Below the pieces are notes generated by a model. It was given only the letters and a program-made list of their open reading frames with translations, had not been told where the DNA came from and did no database searches. Source: Oncomelania hupensis (lineage: Eukaryota > Mollusca > Gastropoda > Littorinimorpha > Pomatiopsidae). From it: 64,000 nucleotides of DNA. Where the stretch lies: positions 72,810,438 to 72,874,437 of the forward strand of contig CM072513.1 in NCBI GenBank assembly GCA_036898135.1, written 5' to 3'. Position numbers and translations under genes: made by a program. The first letter of the stretch is position 1, and every line of letters begins with the position of its first letter. Below, piece by piece: positions 47,780 through 57,233 of the stretch.

Positions 47780-48080
47780 CAGAACATGCCTGTTTCCAAG
47801 GGACGCGTCGGAAATCATGAAGTGACTGTTTAAGAGACTCTGGCTGCAGTGGGGTCATCGTCAGAGAAGACCTAATCGCTAAAGAACAGTTCACTGGCGA
47901 TTCTAAATGGACACTTATGGCCGACAGCAAATGTGTGAGAGCCAGTTGCGAAGATTCATGTCAACACCCCTTTCTACATAGGCGAAGTCGAAGCGGTTTG
48001 CCTGAAGAAGCCGCTGTACGATTTGATGATCGGGAATATCGACGGCGCGAGACGACCCGACGACCCCGATCCAGAGTGGA
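47780..48080 (+). pseudogene. pol: Aspartic protease region, frameshifted
   Basis: RDSGCSGVIVREDLI (47833-47877) carries a D-S-G active-site triad in the place where retropepsins have D-T/S-G. The region further on (TPFYIGEVEAVC, then YDLMIGNIDGAR) resembles the end of the retropepsin fold in this lineage. A single base appears to be missing just before the triad and a second shift lies near 47945, so no continuous protease can be made. Confidence 0.6.
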
Positions 48081-48778
48081 GTCCTGCCTCAACCCAACGC
48101 GTCGAAGTTGTGGAGGAGGATCCATTGCCATTTCCCGATGGAGACCTTACAGAGCTGCTACGGGACAATGTGGTTACTCCGGCTCAGCCCTGCCGACCAG
48201 AGATCGTCGGTGCTGTTACTACCAGGGCCCAGGCCAAGAGAGACAAGACGTCTACGCCACTGAAGGTCGCCGACAACTCTAAAGCTGCCATCGTGGACAG
48301 AGATAAGCTGATCCAGCTCCAGGAAGCTGATAGTACTTTAAACAAGTACAGGAACCGCCAAGACCACGTGACCAAAGGCAGTGGTACGGTCTATTTTGAG
48401 GTGAAGGCCAAGATCCTGTACCGAATCTTCCAGCACCCGAGGGTCAACGGAGGGAAACCACTACGTCAAGTCTTGGTACCGTTACCCCTAAGGCGCCAGG
48501 TGATGGAAGTAGCGCATGACTCAATCATGGGAGGTCACCTAGGTATCAAGAAGACGTCGGATAGAATCCAGGCGGTGTTCTACTGGCCAGGACTTCATGC
48601 GGACGTCAGCCGTTTCTGCCGATCATGTGACATTTGCCAGAAGACCATACCTCGAGGAAGGGTCCCGAAAGTGCCTATGCAGAGGATGCCTCTGATCGAC
48701 CGACCTTTCAAGAGGGTGGCCTTAGACTTAATCGGCGAAATAAGACCTCCGAGTGAAGAAGGTCATCGTGGGTACTGA
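48081..48778 (+). pseudogene. pol: Integrase N-terminal zinc-binding domain
   Basis: The frame open from 48023 to 48778 contains the HHCC integrase domain HDSIMGGHLGIKKTSDRIQ, followed by FYWPGL and CRSCDICQK, then VALDLIGEI with the first catalytic aspartate of the core (about 48727). The frame ends at a TGA (48776-48778) and resumes one base out of phase at once with VDYATRYPEAVPL, so the break is a single-base frameshift in GTGGGTA. Confidence 0.85.
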
Positions 48779-48783
48779 CTTTA

Positions 48784-50040
48784 GTGGACTATGCGACTCG
48801 GTACCCAGAAGCAGTGCCACTGAAGAAGATTGACACTGAAACTGTAGCAGAGGCACTGGTGGACATGTTCAGTAGACTTGGAGTGCCTGAAGAAATTCTG
48901 ACAGACCTCGGGACGCAGTTCGTCTCTGACTGCATGAAGGAGGTCAACAGACTGCTGAGCATCCGGCATTTGACTACGACACCCTACCATCCAATGTGCA
49001 ACGGGCTTGTCGAAAAGTTCAATGCTACGCTGAAGTCCACCCTGAAGAAACTGTGCAGCGAGCAGCCCAGACAATGGCATCGCTACATCAACGCCTTACT
49101 TTTCGCCTACAGAGAAGTACCGCAGGAGTCCACCGGCTTTTCTCCGTTCGAGCTGCTGTACGGAAGAACCATCCGAGGGCCGATGCACATCCTGAAAGAA
49201 CTGTGGACGAAAGAAGTAGAGACCCCAGAGGTGAAGAACAGCTACCAGTACGTGTTTGAGCTACGGGAGAAGCTGGAGCAGACTCTCGAGATAGCCAGAG
49301 AAAACCTGAAGAAGTCCCAGGACTGTGGAAAGCACTACTACGATCGTAGGGCTGTGAACAGGAAGTTCAAACCTGGCAACAAAGTGCTGGTGCTGCTACC
49401 TACCGATCATAATAAGTTGCTGATGCAGTGGAAAGGCCCGTACGAAGTGGAGACCGTGGTGGGGATCAACGACTATAAGGTGAAGGTCGGCCAGCATTCC
49501 AAGATATACCACGCCAACCTCCTTAAGCTGTACGTGGAAAGGCCATCAGAGACTGTGCATGCAGCAACAGCAGCTGAGATCGACAACAGCTTTGACAGCG
49601 AAGAACTGTTGGAACTGGGAGACTTCCACAGCAAAGAAGGCATCAATGATGTTAAGCTTGGACCGAGCTTGACGGAAGGTCAAAAGTTGGAGCTCAAGGA
49701 CCTTATGGGCGAGTTTCCCCATAGTTTCAATGATGTCCCAGGCTCTACGACTTTGGTCGAACATGAAATCCACCTCACTTCGAATATGCCTGTTCGATCC
49801 AAACCATTCCCGATCCCTTTCAAGGCCCGTGAATCCTTGAAGAAAGACATCGATGAGATGCTGAAGATGGGCATCATCAGGGAATCCAGTTCCCCCTACG
49901 CGTCCCCTGTCGCGGTCGGGAAGAAGAAGGACGGGAGCAACAGAGTATGCATCGACTACAGGAAGGTTAATAAGATCACCGTCTTCGATCCCGGGCCGAT
50001 GACCTCTTCCGCCAATTATCGGGGAATAAAATATTCTCGA
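48784..50040 (+). CDS. pol: Integrase core and C-terminus fused to reverse transcriptase N-terminus
   Basis: Continuation of the integrase after a one-base shift. TDLGTQF holds the second catalytic aspartate and NGLVEKF the glutamate, with 35 residues between them (the D-35-E spacing of retroviral-type integrases). The GPY/F module is present as MQWKGPYEVETVV, followed by YHANLLKLYV. A linker of about 60 residues leads without a stop into the reverse transcriptase (VEHEIHLTSNMPVRSKPFP, then DEMLKMGIIRESSSPYASP and VCIDYRKVNKITVFDPGPM, about 49750-50003). Direct fusion of integrase to downstream reverse transcriptase in one frame shows the inverted domain order. Open here for about 410 codons; a frameshift follows near 50005-50040. 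Confidence 0.85.
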
Positions 50041-50414
50041 AGATTGACCTCAGCAAGGGTTATTGGCAAGTCCCCGTGCGTCAACAGGACATACCAAAGA
50101 CTGCTTTTATAACTCCTGATGGGACGTACAAGTGCCTAAGGATGCCCTTTGGCATGGTCAACAGCGGAGCTACCCTGAAGAGAGGAATGAGGAAGATGCT
50201 CAATGGGATGGACAACGTCGTGTGTTACTGGGACGACCTGCTAGTCCACACTCGCACCTGGGAAGAGCATCTGCAGACCTTAAGGGAGCTATTTCACCGC
50301 CTGACAGAAGCTAACCTGATCGTGAGACCCAGCAAGTGCTGCTTTCTGGGAACCGACAACGTCGACTTCGTCGGACATCAAGACGGAAGAAGGAGACAAC
50401 GGAGGATGCACTGA
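50041..50414 (+). pseudogene. pol: Reverse transcriptase catalytic part, truncated before RNase H
   Basis: After the frameshift, FITPDGTYKCLRMPFGMVNS (motif B region) and the active-site box VCYWDDLLVHT (50220-50252) are readable, then LIVRPSKCCFLGTDNVDFVG, the usual block just after the palm. YWDD is an unusual variant of the Y-V/I-D-D box (both aspartates kept). The frame ends 12 codons later. RNase H is absent: the next 284 bp run straight to the polypurine tract. A 29-bp imperfect repeat of 49974-50002 occurs at 50433-50461. Confidence 0.8.
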
Positions 50415-50685
50415 TTCCAGGAAAGCCCACGAGATCACCGTCTTTGACCCTGGGCCGATGATGACGGTAACGAACGAGGGCGTCGTTTCCTGGCGGACGA
50501 AAGAACATTGACTGTGTGAATGAACTGTGAACATTGACAATATCCAAAGAGATTTAAAGGTGAAAACCATTGACTCTGTGTGAATGAACTGAGCATAATG
50601 ACAGTATTCAGAAAGTCCAGAATTAAGACTTTGTTTGTGCATTGCGTATCAACGTTGGTGAAAGAAATTGGGAAATTTTCTTCTT

Positions 50686-50698
50686 GAGTGGGGGGTTA
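50686..50698 (+). promoter_or_regulatory. Polypurine tract
   Basis: GAGTGGGGGGTTA lies immediately before the 3' LTR and is the expected plus-strand primer site. Confidence 0.7.
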
Positions 50699-51161
50699 TG
50701 TTGCGTTGAAACGCGGGTGGTGGTGTGTCTGAGGCGCGCGCGATGGATCTGATCGTTTCGATTTGCAAAGTATTCAATAATGGAGTTTATTTACCTTTGA
50801 TTTGAGTTTGCATTGTTGTTAGGAGAGGCTTTGTATAACGTTGATAATTTTCGTTAGTCGATATTATTGGAGAATTTTCTAGATCTGCGTGTTTACTCTC
50901 GATAGAAATTTCCCGATAAATGTCGAAGTAAGAGAACGTTCCGGGTATGTGTAGAGAGATGTATGACGTAAGTCAGTGATGACGATCTTTTATTTGATTG
51001 GCTGTAGTGCGTCATTCTAGTCTACCGTGTTCTAAATTGTTCGGGAAGAGAGAGAGAGGCTATATATTTTATGCGCCGCACTGTTTGTAGTAGTTGTTGA
51101 TAGTGAGTTGGAAAGTAAAATTTGAGAGTGAAAAGGCGATTGTATGCAGTTGTTGATGTGT
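50699..51161 (+). repeat. 3' LTR, first part (split)
   Basis: Matches the 5' LTR from its first base to the point ending GATGTGT. The remainder lies at 52712-52874, beyond an inserted element flanked by TGTGT duplications. Confidence 0.92.
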
Positions 51162-52706
51162 TGTCACGAATATAGGGGATTGGGGGGATGAGGGTTAGCA
51201 ATTACTCCCCCGCTCTGTGTCGCCTCCCTTGGACTAGGCCGACGTGCGGTGACGTTCAGGGGAATAATGCATGGAGGCTAAAGAATTATAGAAAGGTTAT
51301 AAGGACAGACGAGAAGAGTACAACTAAAACCTAGTGGAAACTTGAACAAGGGAAGTCGGGTGGTATATTACAATATTAGACAATTTATTGTAATGATGTA
51401 GGTCAGACGTAGTGGGTAGGCTTACGACTGAATCACGAGTGATAGTCTGTTATCGTACAGAGTAGCTGGGAGAAGTTCTGGTTTAAATATATAAAGTCAA
51501 CAGGGGCGATTATGGACGGCTATCATCATGTGGCAACGGGGTATCTGGTTGATTAAGCGTGGGTAGCCAGATATCTGCAGAATTGTGGTGTGCGCAGAGT
51601 GCACACTTAACTGGGGGGTAAGTCGGCAGTTGTAGCCGCAGTAGACTGGATGGCGGTTGCGCAATGGTCCAGCGTGGCGTCAGTTGACCAGTCTAGGTCA
51701 CTGGGTCGAGTTGTTGAGCAATAGGTGGCTTGTGGTAGAACCGGTCATCGGTACTTGCCGGTTGGGGCTGTATCTTCTTTCACGCTTCACAGTGACAACC
51801 GGAGAATATGGGTTGCACGCAGCGGGGAGTCGCAGTCGCAGTGGCCCGGTATAAGGACCCGTTCTGCAATGGAGTATTGGCTCAGTATCAGAGGGGCATC
51901 CATACTCTGGATGCCGCGCCATTCAGCGCGCATGCCAGTCAGATTTTGAATTTGGAAGCACCGGTCAAGACTGACCGGTGCATTCCAACTGTCCAACAAT
52001 ATCAACAATGGCTATTAGGGTTTGGTGGAATTTAACAGCGGCCGATAAAGTATAAGAGTTTCGGCGCCTAAGATGGGGTTATGGACAGCAGGGGTGGATA
52101 TTTACACAATAGGATCAGGGGAGAAGCAAAAGGGATAAATACAGGGCAATGGCTATTATATGCAAGGGGGATTAACTGGGGTACTTTAGTCTAAGTAACA
52201 GGGCAACATGGCATGGGGGATCTATACAGGAATCTAGACAGGGGGACATACATGTATAAATACAAGCATGGCATGTGCAACAATCAAACTGCAGATAATG
52301 GGTACATGAAGCAAAATAGTATATCACAAGCAATACATCAAGACAAACCACAGACATGGACGTAAATATCTACAAGACATACGAACATGTGGGGAAATCG
52401 ACGGGTGATGGGAAGCTAAATGATATGAAATAAGTCACCACTCTTACCTTGACCAAGGAACGGGTTGAAACACAAGAATATTGGCGGAGCTCAGCGGTCG
52501 CAACGTGGGTGCAGACGTGTCTCGGCAGGCAGTGTGTTCTCTCGGGCTTGCAGGAGTAGACTGACCAACCTAGGCCTAACTGTTCCAGGGTCCAGTCCCA
52601 GGGTCACGTGGGACTATCCCGAGGCGGGGCTTGGGTCGCTTGGTCAGCGGGCAAGTAGAGGGAAATTGCCGTGAGCAGAGCCGGAGCTAGAAGTCCGACT
52701 GTGACA
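51162..52706 (+). mobile_element. Solo-LTR-like insertion, 1545 bp
   Basis: Begins TGTCACG and ends CTGTGACA (TG...CA with TGTCAC/GTGACA inverted ends), flanked by a 5-bp duplication TGTGT (51157-51161 and 52707-52711). Only short frames are present and no internal LTR pair is visible, so it is best explained as a solo LTR of an unrelated long-LTR retrotransposon left by recombination. A non-autonomous LTR element is the alternative. The orientation is a guess. Confidence 0.75.
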
Positions 52707-52711
52707 TGTGT

Positions 52712-52874
52712 GCTGAATAAAAGTGGAAAACTTCATACGTCGACTTTGTGACTTGTATGCTGATTGAACGGGCTGCGTGGATAAACGAATCTGAGTTACA
52801 CCTTATCAGGAATTCAGCATTGGGGCTGAATCAGATACTGATAGAAAAACACCAACATCATATCGAGTGTAACA
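52712..52874 (+). repeat. 3' LTR, second part
   Basis: Starts GCTGAATAAAAGTGG (polyadenylation signal) and ends TGTAACA, matching the end of the 5' LTR. Confidence 0.92.
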
Positions 52875-53222
52875 CTCTCATCTTTTGTCTATGTCTGATC
52901 CGTAAGTGTATATACGGCTGTAAATATTTATACTGTTTTTCTTCCTGGGCCTAACCGGGCATACAAATAGGTGTGAATAGGTTCTTGCTATTCTATTTCT
53001 GTCTTTTTTGTCATTTGTGCACATAGTTGTAAATAGTATATTTCGGTCTTTTTTTGTTGTAATTTATGTACATAGTTGTAAATAGTCTGTACCTTTACTG
53101 TTCCGTCTTTGGTGTATTGTAGCAAAAGTGATGTTTTATCGAGTGCATGTATTTATATGTAATGACTATGTAAAGCGTGGTGAGTTCGGTCATAGGCTGG
53201 AGTACCCGCTATATAAAAATCC

Positions 53223-53262
<40 letters not shown>

Positions 53263-53299
53263 TATTATTATTATTATTATTTATTATTATTTATTAAAT
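52875..53299 (+). mobile_element. 3' UTR and tail of the L2/CR1-like LINE
   Basis: Continues from 45437 after the LTR element. It is AT-rich with repeats of TACATAGTTGTAAATAGT, and ends with GTACCCGCTATATAAAAATCC followed by (ATT)n at 53222-53299. The CGCTATATAAAAAT word also ends SINE-C. Confidence 0.8.
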
Positions 53300-54440
53300 A
53301 ACATACCCGCAGAATTGCTTCAAGCAGGAGAAGAAGCGATGATTGATGCCCTCACCATTATCTGTAACAAATTCTAGCAGAGTAGGGAGTGGCCTACACC
53401 ATGAACCCAGTCACTCTTCTCAAAAAGGGTAACTTTTAGCTGTGTCAAAATTTACCGCACCATCAGCCTTATCAGTCATCCCAGCAAAGTCCTCCTGAAA
53501 ATAATACTCAACAGGTTGAAACCCCAAGCTGAACAAATCATAGCTGAATAACAAGCAAGGTTCAGGGCAGGATGAAGTACCAATGAACAGATTTTCAACC
53601 TCAGGATAATCTACGAGAAATACCCACAGCACCAACAACATCTACATTATGTGTTTTTAGACTTAAAGAAAGGGTTTGATCGAGTCTGGCATGCAGCTAT
53701 GTGGGAAGCAATTATAGTGTACCACATCAGCCCTAACAATATTGAAGTAATCAAAAGCCGTGTATGACAAGGTTCCAAGTGCAGTCCTCCACAATAGCGC
53801 CATCGAGGACTGGTTCAGAACAACAATTGGCGTGCGAAAAAAGATACCTACTCTTTCCAACACTCTTCAACATCTTCCTAGAGCGCATCATATCAGATGC
53901 CCTTGCAGATCACGAAGGCACAGTCAACATAGGGGGAAGAGCAATCTCCAACCTCCGTTTTGCGGATGACATTGATGAATTGGCTGCAGAGCAACAAGAA
54001 CTTGAACAGCTGGTACAGAGGCTTGACACCACCTCCAGAACCTTTCGAATGGACCAATCTCTCAACACAGTGCATAGCTTCAAATATTTAGGAGCCATTG
54101 TATCAGACAATGGGTCCGGAAAGGAAGTCCTCTCCGGGATCGCACAAACAACTGCTGACCCTGACAAGGTTTGGAAAGACAGGACCATCAGTCTACGCTC
54201 CAAGGTAAGGCTGCCGCGCTTCTTTGTCATCTCCATCTTCCTACACTCAGTCAAAACTGTTTTTCTCCCTCTCAGAAAAGAGGTGGGAGGACAACATTCG
54301 AGAATAGACTGGCTTGACACTGAGGGACCCCTTGAGGGTTGCTGAGGACAGAGAAATATTGAGTACGTGATTAAAGGATCATCTGTGGTGCTCCAACTAC
54401 TTCGAGTTACGGGATAGGATAGAATAGGAAGGGAAATAGG
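53300..54440 (+). pseudogene. RTE-like LINE reverse transcriptase relic, copy 2 (3' half of a split copy)
   Basis: Starts in mid reverse transcriptase (IPAELLQAGEEAMIDALTII). It shows the same order as 19558-21205, with a decayed motif A region (about 53655-53700), then FNIFLERIISDALADHEG and motif C LRFADDI (about 53955-53975). It retains the segment deleted in copy 1 but has lost about 230 bp nearer the C-terminus. It ends with the same GGGATAGGATAGAATAGGA tail. The upstream half is at 43985-44456, beyond the inserted L2/CR1-like LINE. Confidence 0.8.
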
Positions 54441-54549
54441 ACGCTCATCCTCCCCCCTCCCCCCTCCTCCCGACAGTATTACATAATTACGTCAGCGATG
54501 AAGTACATGCTTGGCTGTTTCGTTGCTGATCCTCGCTCAAAAGCGCTGA

Positions 54550-55700
54550 AACGTGTACCTCACCTATAAGGCAGGTAACTTTTGAAACCATTCTCTCACT
54601 CAATCTCAAGGGGTACCAAGGCCAAACACCCCTTTTCCTTCCACTCACCAACCGCCACCATCCCCTTCCACACACACACACAAACAGATTCACCTGTCCT
54701 TCCGTTTCTATCACCCCACTCTGAGAAAAAAAATTAGTTTCACCCTAAGGCAGGTGTACCCACCGTGGGGTGCCGGGGGTTTCAGTATAAATAGTATCCC
54801 CACTTTCTGGAAATTTAGTGCTTTAAATTTCCACTGTCACTGTCTTTCTTCTTTGTTCTTTCTCATTCCTACTCTGTTCTATCAATCTACTATACTATCT
54901 TCTTGAAAACTCTTCCGGGACAAAACTATTCGTTTGTGTGTGAGGTTTGTTGGATCAGCTTGGGAATATTGGATGCTTTTTGCCAAATGGTCCCTGGGCT
55001 TCCTATGATGTTATTATTTGGCAATGTAGGCATTTTATATGTATGTGTTTTGTTGATATTGTATAATGATGTTTGTATTTTTTTTAAACGGGGGTTCGAT
55101 AAATTAGAGTATAGCCTCAGCGTCCCCTGCGTGAGATGTCTTTATTGTAAAGTGACCGGCTGGTAGATCGCCTTCAGTGTTACCACTAGGGTTGTTTCGG
55201 CAGATCTTTTATGCGGATCAGGGGTGAGTCCTCTTTCATTCCTCTGGTCCTCATTTGGCTCGGAAGAGTCCGCTGGACCTAAAGCAATAAACATGTAATG
55301 TAATACACTCTTTTCCGGCACCTTCTCCCCACCCCGACCCCTTTCCTTACAAGATGTATCCAGCCTATGCATAACTTTCCGAAAGAAACAACCAGCATTA
55401 CGATCTAGTTTGTCCCTAAGGCAAGTGTGTAATTGTCAACCCTTCCACAATACCCTCTCTCCCCCACATCCCTCCCCTCCCTTCTCAGATGTGTCGAGTC
55501 TATGCATAACATCTCCCCTCCCACCCCCCTCTTTACTCCTCCCCTCCCCCCACTCCGAAAGAAACACACACAGGAAAACCATCCCGTTTCCCCCTATAGT
55601 ATGTGGTTTTGAAACCTTTCCCCATCCCTATAGCAAGAGGTTATCAAGGTCTATATTGCGGAAGCCATGAGGGAACCCTGCAGCCGATAGCTTGGTAATT
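54550..55700. repeat. Degenerate C-rich tandem-like repeat, interrupted
   Basis: Phrases of the type CCTATAAGGCAGGT ... TTTGAAACC and TATGCATAACxTxxCC recur at irregular 100-170-bp spacing (54565, 54745, 55410, 55595, 55630; 55366 and 55501) within C/T-rich sequence. The repeat at 54760-55310 has been inserted among them. Confidence 0.5.
54760..55310 (+). repeat. Uncharacterised dispersed repeat X, copy 1
   Basis: About 550 bp matching the inverse of 60375-60905. It has a TATA-like TATAAATAG near 54786 and ends in TCCGCTGGACC plus an A-rich tail. A frame of about 80 codons is open in both copies (with GNVGILYVCVLLI and CLYCKVTG) but lacks an ATG at its start, so I do not call a gene. Confidence 0.6.
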
Positions 55701-55895
55701 CATTTATCAGACAGGCTTTTCTGATTTCTACCCCAAGTAGCTTTTTTTTTTTCTTCACAAGGTTTCTTTCAGAGATTGGGTTGGATGGCTCCGCTGTTCA
55801 GTTTACTTTAGTCAGGCGGTTTCCTAGGACGAAAGCCAAGGGGTTTGATTCCCGCGAGGGGCGAACTTATGTGACTTAAGTACAACTTGCTGAAG

Positions 55896-55987
55896 GTAAT
55901 GAAGAAGAAGAAGAAGAAGAAGAAGAACAACAACAACAACAACAATAACAACAACAATAACAACAACAACAACAACAACAACAACAA
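55896..55987. repeat. (GAA)n(CAA)n compound microsatellite
   Basis: GAA triplets switch to CAA triplets, with a few AAT interruptions. Confidence 0.95.
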
Positions 55988-56442
55988 GAGAGAGATTTAC
56001 GCGCTTTACAAATCATTCATTAATTCATTCATTCATTCATTCAAAAAGAAGATGGCAAGGCATTCAGTTGTTTTTTCAAACACACAGACATTTAGCCCCA
56101 AAAAAACCACAACATTTTCAAAATGTTCATTTTTTTGCGGTGTTTGGACTCAGCTTTATTCTAACGAAGCCAAAAAAAAGAAAAGAAATATTAGGCCACG
56201 ATATGAACTATCTGCAAGCAATAAATAAATAAACAAATAAATAAAAAGAATAATAAAAATCCAACTGAGATCCATCCATTTTTAGAAACAGCGCAAACCT
56301 TCTGTAGATAATCGCAAAGTAAAATTTATGAATTCCGGATTAATTATCATTGAACTAAGGCAAAAAGGTGTGTTTTGAACAATAAAGTGACCTTTAGGGT
56401 AACGGAGCGGCCAGCTGAACGACAGCCCCACTGCTACTGAAA
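55988..56442. other. No gene; dispersed repeat fragment before gap
   Basis: An ATTC microsatellite lies at 56021-56041. The AAAGGTGTGTTTTGAACAA phrase near 56364 recurs at 59498, so this is part of a dispersed repeat. Confidence 0.5.
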
Positions 56443-56942
56443 NNNNNNNNNNNNNNNNNNNNNNNNNNNNNNNNNNNNNNNNNNNNNNNNNNNNNNNNNN
56501 NNNNNNNNNNNNNNNNNNNNNNNNNNNNNNNNNNNNNNNNNNNNNNNNNNNNNNNNNNNNNNNNNNNNNNNNNNNNNNNNNNNNNNNNNNNNNNNNNNNN
56601 NNNNNNNNNNNNNNNNNNNNNNNNNNNNNNNNNNNNNNNNNNNNNNNNNNNNNNNNNNNNNNNNNNNNNNNNNNNNNNNNNNNNNNNNNNNNNNNNNNNN
56701 NNNNNNNNNNNNNNNNNNNNNNNNNNNNNNNNNNNNNNNNNNNNNNNNNNNNNNNNNNNNNNNNNNNNNNNNNNNNNNNNNNNNNNNNNNNNNNNNNNNN
56801 NNNNNNNNNNNNNNNNNNNNNNNNNNNNNNNNNNNNNNNNNNNNNNNNNNNNNNNNNNNNNNNNNNNNNNNNNNNNNNNNNNNNNNNNNNNNNNNNNNNN
56901 NNNNNNNNNNNNNNNNNNNNNNNNNNNNNNNNNNNNNNNNNN
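56443..56942. other. Assembly gap (500 N)
   Basis: Exactly 500 N, probably a default gap size, so the true distance is unknown. The frames that appear to span it are artefacts. Confidence 0.99.
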
Positions 56943-57008
56943 ACTGTATCAAAAGGATCCACTTGCTAGACTCGTGACTGATTAGACATTGAGGGAGAAA
57001 GAGATGAA

Positions 57009-57009
<1 letters not shown>

Positions 57010-57095
<86 letters not shown>
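57010..57095. repeat. (GA)n microsatellite
   Basis: About 86 bp of pure GA. Confidence 0.97.
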
Positions 57096-57100
<5 letters not shown>

Positions 57101-57169
57101 CAATGCCTCAGATGAGCTAATAGAGCGATTTTTAATTTAAACTCTCACACACACACGAACACACCCACA

Positions 57170-57175
57170 TACACA

Positions 57176-57230
<55 letters not shown>
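57170..57230. repeat. (CA)n microsatellite
   Basis: CA dinucleotides, part of a CA-rich stretch from 57146. Confidence 0.97.

Positions 57231-57233
<3 letters not shown>

Larger units (their letters stand above)
45438..52874 (+). mobile_element. Gmr1-like Ty3/gypsy LTR retrotransposon (whole element)
   Basis: The two LTRs begin TGTTGCG and end TGTAACA, and the element is flanked by a 5-bp duplication CTCTC (45433-45437 and 52875-52879). Between them lie a tRNA-Pro-like primer site, gag, an aspartic protease, an integrase and then a reverse transcriptase, with a purine-rich tract before the 3' LTR. Integrase upstream of reverse transcriptase is the reverse of normal Ty3/gypsy order and is characteristic of the Gmr1 lineage. 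RNase H is missing and several frameshifts are present. The 3' LTR is split by another LTR-type insert (51162-52706). Integration was into the 3' UTR of a LINE. Confidence 0.85.

Noticed and set aside
56282..56962. 226-codon minus-strand frame
   Set aside because: It consists mostly of N bases from the assembly gap.
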